From contig OY540811.1 in NCBI GenBank assembly GCA_961205875.1, forward strand, positions 34,565,340-34,629,339: a stretch of DNA of 64,000 bases. Direction: 5' to 3'. The notes beneath the pieces were generated by a model. It saw only the letters and a list, made by a program, of their open reading frames with translations, was not told the DNA's origin and searched no databases. Shown here in pieces: positions 1 through 12,698 of the stretch. The position numbers and the translations under genes are program-made. Positions within the stretch are counted from its first letter, which is position 1. Each line of letters starts with the position of its first letter. Source of the stretch: Sialis fuliginosa (Eukaryota > Arthropoda > Insecta > Megaloptera > Sialidae).

Positions 1-540
1 AAGGAGGAGTTTCTCAATTCAATCAATGTATATTTTTTATGTATGTTCGGGCATATAATAAGCACCGATTTAGACGTTTTTTGTTTTTTTTTTTTTGAAA
101 GAGTATACCTCCCGAGGTGGTTCCATATAAATTTCATCAGAATCTGACCATGGACTTCAAAGATACATATACTACTCAAAAGGGAAAAATACAAAAAATT
201 AAGAAAATAATAAAACCAACTTAAAAAAAACTAAAAATACTGAATTAATAATTAACAGTTTTTGAAGTCGGTGCCAACAAAAAAAAAAACTTTTTATGAA
301 AGAAAAAAATAAAACCGACTTCAAAAAATATTAAATTAATAATTATTTTATACTTATCCGTATTTTTAGGTTTTTTAAGTTGGTTCTTGAAAAGTTTTTT
401 ATTATAATAAGAATTTATGTATTGTTGCTCATACTGGTAAAGTAAATTTAATTTTTTTGCGATTTTTTTTTATTGTGCCGCGAAATAAATCCTCCAAGCT
501 CAGTGCGCCGTAAGGAATAAAAGTTTGACAGATACTGCTA
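1..540. other. AT-rich repeat-like DNA, no gene seen
   Basis: No coding region is visible; the frames are broken and low in complexity. The stretch at about 205-390 contains two related blocks with the motifs AAACCAACTT, GAAGTCGG and ACCGACTTCAAAAA around short poly-A runs. This style of short dispersed repeat is common in insect genomes. A poly-T run lies near 80-95. Confidence 0.5.
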
Positions 541-774
541 TACAGTAAAACCTCGCTATTTCGAATCTGTAATCTGAATGAGTATAGATTGTAAAAATTA
601 AATATAGGTATATCAAAATCATGTAGGACGTATAATAATAATAAATAAAGATAGGAGTAGTTATTATGCAAATTAACAAATCCTTATAAATATAATTTTC
701 ATTAATTTTTTGTATGAAGAAGTAAAGATATTAAAAAATGATACAAAATCAAATTATCGCGTGGTTTTACTGTA
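541..774. mobile_element. pogo/Tigger-like MITE (Tc1/mariner superfamily)
   Basis: The left end reads TA then CAGTAAAACCTCGCTATTT; the right end is its near reverse complement (CGCGTGGTTTTACTG) followed by TA. The element itself is 543-772 (230 bp), with the TA target duplication at 541-542 and 773-774. The CAGTNNNACC(T/C)CG end is characteristic of pogo/Tigger elements. There is no transposase inside, so it is non-autonomous. A related but longer element lies at 47,231-48,237. Confidence 0.7.
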
Positions 775-1299
775 CTTTAAATAATATATGAAAAGTTTCA
801 AACCCACTGTATAACAGTGATTATAAATTTATAAATTAAGGCGTTAAAACTATGAAATTTTAGAAATTGCTTATTTCCGATTAAATTATAAAAATAAGTG
901 TGATACATATAGGTTATTATAGAGACGAAGAAGAAGAATATACTTAAGTAATCAAATAATGTATATTTGTAATAAACTTATATATGGCTTAAATGTATTG
1001 GTATGTATAAAAATCTTTAGCCATGTGTAGATTTTTATAATAAATTAAAAACATATGCCAAATTATATAAATATTAAATAGATATATAAAGAAATTTATT
1101 AAACTATAAAGATATGGTTTTAAAATTGTATTTAATTTATATATATACATATATATTTGAGTATTGTAGAATTTAAAAAAATGTTTAAATACTTTATCTT
1201 TGTTTTTAATAATTGCTATTAATAAACGTATATTATACCAAATCAAATACATATGTTTTTATTTCATTTTTATCCCAAATTTAAGATTGGAGGTAAGTA
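775..1299. other. AT-rich DNA, no feature seen
   Basis: Very AT-rich sequence with ATATAT runs around 1,135-1,160. A 87-codon open frame on the minus strand here is made only of AT-rich codons and has no domain-like composition, so it is not called as a gene. Confidence 0.5.
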
Positions 1300-2628
1300 T
1301 ACACTGCTTGTCACAATTAGTGGGACACTTTTGAAAATATAGGTATCTATGGAAATTAATGGACAATTTACGAGTTTTTCGTAAGTTTGGCTCAAATTAA
1401 TTCAATCGTTTTGAGATGTTTCTGATAATGTATTGTTTTAATTTTACCGGTAACGAAAGAACAAATGTTGGCGTTTTATATTACGAAAGGATGAAACAAA
1501 AATACCACGGACTGTCTAGATACCATATTTAAAAAAAATGTGTATATTTTTTTAAATTGTGGGTACCTATATCCGTAGGTGTGAATTGTGGTGCACAAAA
1601 TTTTCAAAAAAGTTGTTAAATAACAGCTTTAAATGATTTTTCATAAAATCGCAATTGAATTCAATTTACAACCCTATTATCGGGGGTGATTTAGTTTTTA
1701 AGGGTTGATGCCTACCCTTATAATTGATTTGTGTTTTTTAACATACAGAACGGTTGTATATACAGTTTACTACCCATTTTGTAAATTTCAAAAATGTATC
1801 TTTACCTACGTTGTTCGAATTAATTGTAATACACAGGGGGTTGAATATTAAAGGGTAGAAAAGTGGTTGAAAATTACTGGATTGTATTGAAATTGTAAAT
1901 TTATACTTATTGTGATTATTTCTAACAACCCTTAAAGATTTTTAAAATTTCTTTCATATTTTCCTATATTTCTAATAACCTAAAGGCTGTAGCCGGGTAG
2001 CAATGTAAAATCGGCCTCAACACGGATTTGGCTAATTTTTATTGTGAATGTTGCTCTTTATGTGAGCATTCTTATGCCCAATTATTAGCCTCCAAAAGTT
2101 GATAGTTTTTGAAAAAAAAATTATTTTCAATTTTTCAAAAATATTTTTTTTTTAAGAAATTTTTTTTTTGATTAAGTTCAAACTATGGTACAATGTAGAA
2201 GTTGAAAAGGTGCATATCAGGTAATATTTTCAAGAAGCTGCGCATACTCTATCAAGTAAAAAAAAAATTTCGAAATTTTGAAAAAAAAAATTTTTTTGGT
2301 TGTGGTTTAGCGACAACTTCAGATATTTCATGAAATAATCTTCATACTTTAATATTACACCCTACAAAGTTTGAAAATAATCGAAGTGGTAGAACATACT
2401 TAAAAAAAATTAAAATCATTGGAAGTCAATATTAACATGTACAAATGCTATAGAAATAATGTAATATAAAAATAATATAAAAATGATATAAAAACAGTTA
2501 TTTAAATAAAATTAACTCGAAATATTCAATAAAAACGCTTCTGTCTCCCACTGCCCGTTTGTCTTACCGTCTTGAACATACATACATTTCTTATGGTGAT
2601 ATACACATTACACATATAGTCTAGGCCA

Positions 2629-3246
2629 CTTTACATGAAATTGAGTTTCTTGAAATAATTCGTATAACAAAGCTATTTCATTATACTTTCTTGTCGTTGT
2701 TGCACTTCACTTGAAGAGGGGGTAGGTACAAATATTTAATTTAATATAAGGGTAGTAAAACTACACGATGGATCACTAAATGTGTAATTTTGTATTTAAA
2801 TAATATTAATATAAATGTATAATAATATAATATAAGGGATGTTTAGGCGCCCCTAAAAAACCCTTGTACTTAAAAACGAATAATTTTGTTATTTTACATA
2901 ATTTCACCTCACTTATTATTATAAAGTTAAAGAAATACAATAACAACAGTTGATTTTAGATACTAGGTACATAGAAAGGGTTTAAATTGTATTTTGGGGA
3001 GAAAGAAGGCAAATTTTAAATTTCACATAAGGGTAGCATACAACAATTAAATATGTTAATTTTGTTCAAAAGCCTGCAAAAAATAAGAAAATTATTGTTT
3101 GGACGCCATATTTCATATTGAACTTCCGGTCAATGTTTCGGCTTGGTAACAGGGATTTTCGGATTCAGCAGGGACAAAATACTCTTAATAGCTTTGTTTG
3201 AAAAATATTATACGAAATACTTAAAGAAACTCAATTTCATGTAAAG
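2629..3246. mobile_element. MITE inserted in the left arm of the foldback element
   Basis: The ends CTTTACATGAAATTGAG and CTCAATTTCATGTAAAG are exact inverted repeats, and the similarity extends inward for about 60 bp (to GCTATTT / AATAGC). The matching right arm of the surrounding foldback element runs straight across this point, so the 618 bp are an insertion. The exact target duplication is unclear because the neighbouring bases are degenerate (the intact arm has CCATTTTATATGG). No coding capacity. Confidence 0.65.
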
Positions 3247-3289
3247 TTATGGCACGCCGCGCCGTTTTACTTTTTAATAGTAAAAAAAA

Positions 3290-5737
3290 AATTCCGTCAA
3301 AATTAAATTACGATCATAAAAATGAATTAAATTTATGTCACAACATAATTTTAATTCATTGAATTAAAATTATGTTGTGACATAATTTTAATTCAATGAA
3401 TTAAAATTATGTCCCGACATAATTTTAATTCCCTATTTTTATTATGTTGCAACATAATAATAATACATCAAATTAAAATTATACTCTGATATTTAATATT
3501 TCATTGAATTTTTTTTATGCTACAGCATAAAAATAATAAGAGGAATTAAAATTGTATCTGCATAAAAAAAAATTCAGAATTAAAATTATGTACATAATTT
3601 TAATTCATGAATTATTATTATGTACATAATTTTAATTCGTGAATTATAATTCAGTAAATAAAAATGATGCACGTTATTTTATTTTAGAATTAAAATTATG
3701 TACATAATAATAATTCAACGAATTTTTATTTTAGAACTAAAATCATGTACAAAATTTTAATTCTAAAATAAAAATTACGTGCAAAGTTTATACTTTATAA
3801 TTAAAATGATGCACGAATTTTTTTGTTACAATTAAAATTATGTACATAATTTTAATTCTAAAATAAAAATTACGTGCAGAATTTTTATTTTAAAATTAAA
3901 ATGATGCACGCATTTTTCTATTACAATTAAAATTATGTACATCATTTTAATTCAAACATTCAATTCTGTATGTGTAATAATTTTAATTTTAGAATTAAAA
4001 TGATACACGAATTTTTTTGTTACAATTAAAATTATGTACATAATTTTAATTCAAACATTCAATTTTTCACGTGCAATAATTTTTATTTTAGAATTAAAAT
4101 GTTACACGAATTTTTTTTTTACATTTAAAATTATGTACATAATTTTAATTCAAACATTCAATTTTGCACGTGTAGTAAATTTTATTTTAGAATTAAAATG
4201 ATACACGAATTTTTTTGTTACAATTAAAATTATGTACATAATTTTAATTCAAACATTCAATTTTACATGTATTTTAATTTTTATTTTAGAATTAAAATGA
4301 TGTACAAATTTTTATGTTACAATTAAAATTATGTACATAAATTTAATTCAGACATTCAATTCTGCACGTGTAGTAATTTCTATTTTAGAATTAAAATGTT
4401 ACACGAATTTTTTTTTTACATTTAAAATTATGTACATAATTTTAATTCAAATATTCAATTTTGCACGTGTAGTAAATTTTATTTTAGAATTAAAATGATA
4501 CACGAATTTTTTTGTTACAATTAAAATTATGTACATAATTTTAATTCAAACATTCAATCTTACATGTATTTTAATTTTTATTTTAGAATTAAAATGATGT
4601 ACGAATTTTTATGTTACAATTAAAATTATGTACATAATTTTAATTGTAACAAAAAAATTCGTGTATCATTTTAATTCTAAAATAAAAATTACTACACGTG
4701 CAGAATTGAATGTTTGAATTAAAATTATGTACATAATTTTAATTGTAACAAAAAAATTCGTGTATCATTTTAATTCTTAATAAAATTTAATACACGTAAA
4801 AAATTGAATGTTTGAATTAAAATTATGTACATAATTTTAATTGTAACATAAAAATGCGTGCATCATTTTAATTCTAAAATAAAAATTCTGCATTTAATAT
4901 TTATTTTAGAATTAAATTTATGTACATAATTTTAATTGTAACAAAAAAATTCGTGTATTAACTTTATTATAAAATAAAAATTCTACATGTAATTTTTATT
5001 TTAGAATTAAAATTATGTAATAATTTTAATTCACCGTATTTCTATTATAATCCACATTATTTTGATTCTCGAATTAAAATTTTGTACATAATTGAACTGT
5101 TATGTCGTAGTATGATTTTAATTCTTTGAATTATTATTATGTACATAAATTTAATTCATGAATTTAAATTATGTACATAATTTTAATTCAATGAATTAAA
5201 ATTATGTCGTGACATAATTTTAATTCGTCGAATTATTATTATGTCGGGACATAATTTTAATTCGTCAAATTGTTATTATGTTGTAACATAATAAAAATTC
5301 GGCATTAAATTTATGTTACAACATAATAATAAATCGTTTCAACGAATAAAATTTATGTCATGACTTAAAAATAATTCAATGAATTATTTTTATGTCCTGA
5401 CATAATAATAATTCGACGAATTAAAATTATGTCACGACATAATTTTAATTCATTGAATTAAAATTATGCTGTGACATAATTTTAATTCGTCGTATTTTAA
5501 TTATGCTGCAACATAATAATAATCGCAGAATTATTATTATGTCGGGACATAATTGTAATTCATTGAATTATTATTATGTCGTGACATAATTTTAATGATT
5601 TAATTTTATGTTGGGACATAATAAAAATTATTTAAATTTATGTTGTGACATAATAATAATTCAATGAATTCCTATGCTCTCTTATGTATTCGAAATTAAT
5701 TTTATGTTAAAGCATAATTTTAAATATATTTTATTAT
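3290..5737. repeat. AT-rich palindromic satellite cluster
   Basis: About 2.4 kb built almost entirely of short palindromes of the form GAATTAAAATTATGT-ACATAATTTTAATTC. The arms are about 15 bp and the centre varies (TCGTGA, TCGGGA, TCACGA, TGTAAC, or none). From about 3,840 to 4,620 there is a direct tandem with a period near 98-100 bp, marked by AAACATTCAATT and CACGTGTAGTAA blocks. After about 4,635 the same unit runs in the opposite orientation, so the array is itself a large palindrome. No coding potential. Some blocks recur in the copies downstream. Confidence 0.8.
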
Positions 5738-6401
5738 GCTGTGACTAGGGTTTGCAATCCCGCAGACTTTTTTTTCCCGCGGGAATTTTGCGGGAAATCT
5801 GCAAATCCCGCGGGATCCCGCAGTTTTTCCAAAATTTTTCCAAAATTTTTATTATTCATGCTTAAAATTACTATTATTTAGTTAACATGACAATTAAATA
5901 ATGAAAAATAGTTTCATAGCGGTAACATATGATACATAAACGTAAAATGTACCGTATAGACCGACGTAAAATCCATAAAATACACCTGTGAATAGGAGAT
6001 TGTCTAATATGTTAGGTACAAGTACAAGATGCTTTAAACTACTTTTGTCTTTTTGTTCGATTATCCATTTCAATTTTTTTAAGTCCTTCGTTGCGTATAA
6101 ATTAGCCCTTGTTTTATACGTAGGTCGCCTTTTACGCCGCGCTGGTATATACTGTATGTCACGTAAAACTAAACCACTAAATATCATTATTTACGGTTGC
6201 ATTTTAGGGACAATCTGTTAAAAAAATATCGTGTAGATCGTATAGAAAAAGATAGTTTTGAGAAAACACGAATTTTGTGTATTAAATTTTTGTGGTTAAC
6301 TTTCATTTAATCTGCCATTCTTCTTCTAAATTTTTGTATTTCGTATTTTTTTTTTTTTTGTAATCTGCGGGCTGTTCGAGTTTCTTTCGTCGCCTGAGTC
6401 G
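4222..6401. repeat. Tandem segment A (satellite plus partial hAT)
   Basis: First of three tandem segments, each made of palindromic satellite followed by the left about 650 bp of a hAT element. It ends in the hAT sequence at CCTGAGTCG (6,401), where it joins satellite sequence GTGTATTAAC that also occurs at about 4,953. The start is approximate: sequence from about 4,222 is repeated in segment B. The identical 97- and 77-codon frames inside the three segments are by-products of the duplication. Confidence 0.7.
5746..6401. mobile_element. Truncated hAT copy (segment A)
   Basis: The left 656 bp of the hAT element described at 9,391-10,373, with the same left end TAGGGTTTGCAATCCCGC and the same flank GCTGTGAC. 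It is truncated at the duplication junction and has no right terminal repeat. It arose by local duplication rather than by transposition. Confidence 0.75.
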
Positions 6402-8598
6402 TGTATTAACTTTATTATAAAATAAAAATTCTACATGTAATTTTTATTTTAGAATTAAAATTATGTACATAATTTTAATTCAAACATTCAATTTTACATG
6501 TATTTTAATTTTTATTTTAGAATTAAAATGATGTACAAATTTTTATGTTACAATTAAAATTATGTACATAAATTTAATTCAGACATTCAATTCTGCACGT
6601 GTAGTAATTTTTATTTTAGAATTAAAATGTTACACGAATTTTTTTTTACATTTAAAATTATGTACATAATTTTAATTCAAACATTCAATTTTGCACGTGT
6701 AGTAAATTTTATTTTAGAATTAAAATGATACACGAATTTTTTTGTTACAATTAAAATTATGTACATAATTTTAATTCAAACATTCAATCTTACATGTATT
6801 TTAATTTTTATTTTAGAATTAAAATGATGTACGAATTTTTATGTTACAATTAAAATTATGTACATAATTTTAATTGTAACAAAAAAATTCGTGTATCATT
6901 TTAATTCTAAAATAAAAATTACTACACGTGCAGAATTGAATGTTTGAATTAAAATTATGTACATAATTTTAATTGTAACAAAAAAATTCGTGTATCATTT
7001 TAATTCTTAATAAAATTTAATACACGTAAAAAATTGAATGTTTGAATTAAAATTATGTACATAATTTTAATTGTAACATAAAAATGCGTGCATCATTTTA
7101 ATTCTAAAATAAAAATTCTGCATTTAATATTTATTTTAGAATTAAATTTATGTACATAATTTTAATTGTAACAAAAAAATTCGTGTATTAACTTTATTAT
7201 AAAATAAAAATTCTACATGTAATTTTTATTTTAGAATTAAAATTATGTAATAATTTTAATTCACCGTATTTCTATTATAATCCACATTATTTTGATTCTC
7301 GAATTAAAATTTTGTACATAATTGAACTGTTATGTCGTAGTATGATTTTAATTCTTTGAATTATTATTATGTACATAAATTTAATTCATGAATTTAAATT
7401 ATGTCGTGACATAATTTTAATTCGTCGAATTATTATTATGTCGGGACATAATTTTAATTCGTCAAATTGTTATTATGTTGTAACATAATAAAAATTCGGC
7501 ATTAAATTTATGTTACAACATAATAATAAATCGTTTCAACGAATAAAATTTATGTCATGACTTAAAAATAATTCAATGAATTATTTTTATGTCCTGACAT
7601 AATAATAATTCGACGAATTAAAATTATGTCACGACATAATTTTAATTCATTGAATTAAAATTATGCTGTGACATAATTTTAATTCGTCGTATTTTAATTA
7701 TGCTGCAACATAATAATAATCGCAGAATTATTATTATGTCGGGACATAATTGTAATTCATTGAATTATTATTATGTCGTGACATAATTTTAATGATTTAA
7801 TTTTATGTTGGGACATAATAAAAATTATTTAAATTTATGTTGTGACATAATAATAATTCAATGAATTCCTATGCTCTCTTATGTATTCGAAATTAATTTT
7901 ATGTTAAAGCATAATTTTAAATATATTTTATTATGCTGTGACTAGGGTTTGCAATCCCGCAGACTTTTTTTTCCCGCGGGAATTTTGCGGGAAATCTGCA
8001 AATCCCGCGGGATCCCGCAGTTTTTCCAAAATTTTTCCAAAATTTTTATTATTCATGCTTAAAATTACTATTATTTAGTTAACATGACAATTAAATAATG
8101 AAAAATAGTTTCATAGCGGTAACATATGATACATAAACGTAAAATGTACCGTATAGACCGACGTAAAATCCATAAAATACACCTGTGAATAGGAGATTGT
8201 CTAATATGTTAGGTACAAGTACAAGATGCTTTAAACTACTTTTGTCTTTTTGTTCGATTATCCATTTCAATTTTTTTAAGTCCTTCGTTGCGTATAAATT
8301 AGCCCTTGTTTTATACGTAGGTCGCCTTTTACGCCGCGCTGGTATATACTGTATGTCACGTAAAACTAAACCACTAAATATCATTATTTACGGTTGCATT
8401 TTAGGGACAATCTGTTAAAAAAATATCGTGTAGATCGTATAGAAAAAGATAGTTTTGAGAAAACACGAATTTTGTGTATTAAATTTTTGTGGTTAACTTT
8501 CATTTAATCTGCCATTCTTCTTCTAAATTTTTGTATTTCGTATTTTTTTTTTTTTTGTAATCTGCGGGCTGTTCGAGTTTCTTTCGTCGCCTGAGTCG
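6399..8598. repeat. Tandem segment B
   Basis: Second tandem segment, a near-identical copy of segment A, about 2.2 kb. It lacks a block of about 34 bp near 7,400 that A and C retain (one GTACAT-centred palindrome). It shares with A two single-base states that C does not have (CATAATTGTAATTC near 7,747; TGTTGGGAC near 7,808). The junctions on both sides carry TCG, common to the hAT and satellite sequences. Confidence 0.7.
7943..8598. mobile_element. Truncated hAT copy (segment B)
   Basis: Second truncated copy of the same hAT left portion, preceded by GCTGTGAC (7,935-7,942) and cut at CCTGAGTCG. It is the same length as the segment A copy apart from homopolymer variation. Confidence 0.75.
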
Positions 8599-10045
8599 TG
8601 TATTAACTTTATTATAAAATAAAAATTCTACATGTAATTTTTATTTTAGAATTAAAATTATGTAATAATTTTAATTCACCGTATTTCTATTATAATCCAC
8701 ATTATTTTGATTCTCGAATTAAAATTTTGTACATAATTGAACTGTTATGTCGTAGTATGATTTTAATTCTTTGAATTATTATTATGTACATAAATTTAAT
8801 TCATGAATTTAAATTATGTACATAATTTTAATTCAATGAATTAAAATTATGTCGTGACATAATTTTAATTCGTCGAATTATTATTATGTCGGGACATAAT
8901 TTTAATTCGTCAAATTGTTATTATGTTGTAACATAATAAAAATTCGGCATTAAATTTATGTTACAACATAATAATAAATCGTTTCAACGAATAAAATTTA
9001 TGTCATGACTTAAAAATAATTCAATGAATTATTTTTATGTCCTGACATAATAATAATTCGACGAATTAAAATTATGTCACGACATAATTTTAATTCATTG
9101 AATTAAAATTATGCTGTGACATAATTTTAATTCGTCGTATTTTAATTATGCTGCAACATAATAATAATCGCAGAATTATTATTATGTCGGGACATAATTT
9201 TAATTCATTGAATTATTATTATGTCGTGACATAATTTTAATGATTTAATTTTATGTTGGTACATAATAAAAATTATTTAAATTTATGTTGTGACATAATA
9301 ATAATTCAATGAATTCCTATGCTCTCTTATGTATTCGAAATTAATTTTATGTTAAAGCATAATTTTAAATATATTTTATTATGCTGTGACTAGGGTTTGC
9401 AATCCCGCAGACTTTTTTTTCCCGCGGGAATTTTGCGGGAAATCTGCAAATCCCGCGGGATCCCGCAGTTTTTCCAAAATTTTTCCAAAATTTTTATTAT
9501 TCATGCTTAAAATTACTATTATTTAGTTAACATGACAATTAAATAATGAAAAATAGTTTCATAGCGGTAACATATGATACATAAACGTAAAATGTACCGT
9601 ATAGACCGACGTAAAATCCATAAAATACACCTGTGAATAGGAGATTGTCTAATATGTTAGGTACAAGTACAAGATGCTTTAAACTACTTTTGTCTTTTTG
9701 TTCGATTATCCATTTCAATTTTTTTAAGTCCTTCGTTGCGTATAAATTAGCCCTTGTTTTATACGTAGGTCGCCTTTTACGCCGCGCTGGTATATACTGT
9801 ATGTCACGTAAAACTAAACCACTAAATATCATTATTTACGGTTGCATTTTAGGGACAATCTGTTAAAAAAATATCGTGTAGATCGTATAGAAAAAGATAG
9901 TTTTGAGAAAACACGAATTTTGTGTATTAAATTTTTGTGGTTAACTTTCATTTAATCTGCCATTCTTCTTCTAAATTTTTGTATTTCGTATTTTTTTTTT
10001 TTTGTAATCTGCGGGCTGTTCGAGTTTCTTTCGTCGCCTGAGTCG
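8596..10045. repeat. Tandem segment C
   Basis: Third segment, shorter (about 1.45 kb). It starts at the GTGTATTAAC point and keeps only the 3' part of the satellite array. It is the only segment that continues past CCTGAGTCG (10,045) into the rest of the hAT element, so it marks the original hAT insertion. It retains the 34-bp block missing from B. Confidence 0.7.
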
Positions 10046-10373
10046 CGCGAATCCTGGCATGTTTTAATCGGTTGTGCGGTCACATTTTTCGAACGTTTTT
10101 TTTTTTTTAATTCTGGAGTATGTAACCACTTAACTAATCGTGAACAAGATATAATTTATTTCACTAGTTTCATATTCAGTCATCTCAACCTTAATTTTTT
10201 TTCAAAATTGTTACCTTTTTTATCCATATTTACGCTTTATAAGTATTCAAAACGCACGCGACCTACAAATTTAATGTTCAAAAAATTTCGCGCGGATCCC
10301 GCATTTTCAGTGCGGGATCCGCAGATCTCCAAAACGTGTGGGATCCCGCGGGAATGCGGGATTGCAAACCCTA
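9391..10373. mobile_element. Non-autonomous hAT element (983 bp), Ac-like ends
   Basis: The terminal repeats TAGGGTTTGCAATCCCGC and GCGGGATTGCAAACCCTA are flanked by a perfect 8-bp target duplication GCTGTGAC (9,383-9,390 and 10,374-10,381). Both features are diagnostic of hAT transposons. Subterminal regions are full of CCCGCGGGA-type palindromes, as expected for transposase binding sites. Two small opposing frames (97 codons minus strand at 9,539-9,832; 77 codons plus strand at 9,633-9,866) show no transposase motif, so this is probably a non-autonomous derivative. Confidence 0.85.
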
Positions 10374-11483
10374 GCTGTGACATAATAAAAATGTGTACAA
10401 AAAATTTCGTTTTTTTTTTAAATTCAAAAACATGTTTTTTATTTTATATGTAAAAATTTTACCATTAAAAAGTAAAACGGCGTGCCATATAAAATGGCCT
10501 AGACTATATGTGTAATGTGTATATCACCATAAGAAATGTATGTATGTTCAAGACGGTAAGACAAACGGGCAGTGGGAGACAGAAGCGTTTTTATTGAATA
10601 TTTCGAGTTAATTTTATTTAAATAACTGTTTTTATATCATTTTTATATTATTTTTATAATACATTATTTCTATAGCATTTGTATTTGTTAATATTGACTT
10701 CCAATGATTTTAATTTTTTTAAGTATGTTCTACCACTTCGATTATTTTCAGACTTTGTAGGGTGTAATATTAAAGTATGAAGATTATTTCATGAAATATC
10801 TGAAGTTGTCGCTAAACCACAACCAAAAAAATTTTTTTTTTCAAAATTTCAAATTTTTTTTTTACTTGATAGAGTATGCGCAGCTTCTTGAAAATATTAC
10901 CTGATATGCACCTTTTCAACTTCTACATTGTACCATAGTTTGAACTTAATCAAAAAAAAAATTTCTTAAAAAAAAAATATTTTTGAAAAATTGAAAATAA
11001 TTTTTTTTTCAAAAACTATCAACTTTTAGAGGCTAATAATTGGGCATGAGAATGCTCACATAAAGAGCAACATTCACAATAAAAATTAGCCAAATCCGTG
11101 TTGAGGCCGATTTTACATTGCTACCCGGCTACAGCCTTTAGGGGATGATAACAGGTGGTAAATATAATTAAATATTGATTAAAAAATTTATACCTTTAGG
11201 GTTCAAATAAGTTCTACGTATAAAAATTAATGTGAATTTTATCATTACCGTGGAATACACAGTTTTTAAACTTTTTTTTCAATACTTGAAATGGTCACTT
11301 TCCATTTTTCACCCCTCCAAGGGTTGTACACCCGTTATCGATGCACGCACAAAGTTTTTACTCTTTGGGCTTTGAAACAACACCACACTAATGATTTTTA
11401 TGAATTTTCATATTAATATGACAATTTTTACCAAAACTGTGATACATTGAAAAAGTGTCGCACTAATTGTGACAAGCAGTGTA

Positions 11484-12698
11484 TATTATATTTAGATTGA
11501 ATGAAAATTATATTATAAATTATTTATTTTATTCAAAAAAACTATGAAAAGTAACAAAACTGAAAATACATAAAAGATAAAGACTGCAAAAATGTTCGAA
11601 ATGTCTTCTATTTTCATCCAGGTATACACAAATCAATTCGCCGGCATTTGTTTTGCACCAGTCATGGATCATACCCCAGTGATAGATTCATGTTTAATTA
11701 ATTAAATGTACTAAATTAGAAATATTTGTTGATATTTAATTACTGCTATTACTGAATCATAATCTGTAGACCACTGTAAAACAGGTTAATTTGATGACAA
11801 TCAGCCAATAGATGTCAAGATGGTAGACATTTAAACTAATTATTATTGTAATTGTTTTATTAATTATTATATTAACATAGTATCTGCTTTACATTGTTTC
11901 AAATTTCACGATTCTTTATTTTATAACTTTTGTGTCGTAGTACTTATCATTATGTAATCATAACTGGTTTTACTTTATCCATTACTGGAGAAAAAACATG
12001 AACAAAATAAAAGGCTATAATTAAAAAAAAACTATATTTGCGGACTTTGGTAATTAAATTGATTTTATTTATTTTATATATTTGTATTATATTATATATT
12101 TGTTTTATTAGTTAGTAGTAACATAAACATAAGTTCATGATAATTCCAAAAAATATGCCCATTATCCCAAAAAAACAATATACTTTGCTGTTAAAGGGGC
12201 CAAGACTGGTTCCAGTACCTTATTATTCAGAATGTATAAGCAGCAATTCAACTTTGTCCTTGCAAAAAACGATAAACTTTTTAAAAACAAGTTGAAACTG
12301 TATCTTTAAAATTGAAAAGTATCTGCAATCTATACATATACCTAGTACACATTACACATACCACAGCAACAGTGCCGTATTTATAATTTATATATTATAA
12401 TTATTATAAAAATCTTAAGAAAATAATGAATTTGAGAGCCCTTAAACTACATAGAAATTTATTAACAAAAATTAAATTTAATATTTCAATAGAAATCAAA
12501 AATCGATTTTTTTCTCGCAAGTTATTGATTTTATGAAAACATACTTATTTTATTTACTACAACTTAATGAAAATTTGTAAATGTAACTTCAAGCTAACAA
12601 ACTACCATTTTTTTACTTTCTTATACCATGTAGGTATATGAAATATACCTACATACCTACTTTTTCACTATACTATAATAGTATAAGTAAGTATAGTG
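11484..12698. other. AT-rich DNA, no gene seen
   Basis: No gene or clear repeat boundary. A small hairpin lies at about 12,655-12,702 (TTCACTATACT / AGTATAGTGAA). Confidence 0.4.

Larger units (their letters stand above)
1983..11138. mobile_element. Long inverted-repeat (foldback) element, nested in the Tc1-like element
   Basis: The ends AAGGCTGTAGCCGGGTAG (1,983) and CTACCCGGCTACAGCCTT (ending 11,138) are exact inverted copies and are flanked by TA (1,981-1,982 and 11,139-11,140). The arms run 1,983 to about 2,628 and about 10,490 to 11,138 with only scattered differences. They continue, after a MITE in the left arm, as 3,248-3,286 against 10,456-10,488. Removing the element rejoins the Tc1-like host sequence at a single TA. 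The arms code for nothing; the poly-A and poly-T tracts in them pair with each other. Confidence 0.75.
1300..11483. mobile_element. Tc1/mariner-like element split by a 9-kb nested insertion
   Basis: Terminal inverted repeats CACTGCTTGTCACAATTAG (from 1,302) and CTAATTGTGACAAGCAGTG (ending 11,481) are flanked by TA at 1,300-1,301 and 11,482-11,483. The element's own sequence is only 1,302-1,980 and 11,141-11,481, about 1.0 kb in total; everything between is later insertion. The right part (11,150-11,481) is similar over its length to the right part of the MITE at 59,647-60,012, including the internal stretch ending in AAAAGTGT(C/T). No transposase remains. The family assignment rests on the TA duplication and the TIR style. 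Confidence 0.7.

Noticed and set aside
3840..4960. Regularly spaced repeats, considered as a CRISPR-like array.
   Set aside because: Eukaryotic context, palindromic units without unique spacers, and repeat blocks that change orientation midway.
5894..9832. Three identical 97-codon minus-strand frames (with 77-codon plus-strand shadows) that look like a repeated gene family.
   Set aside because: They are copies made by the local triplication of one hAT segment; there is no transposase motif and no independent conservation.
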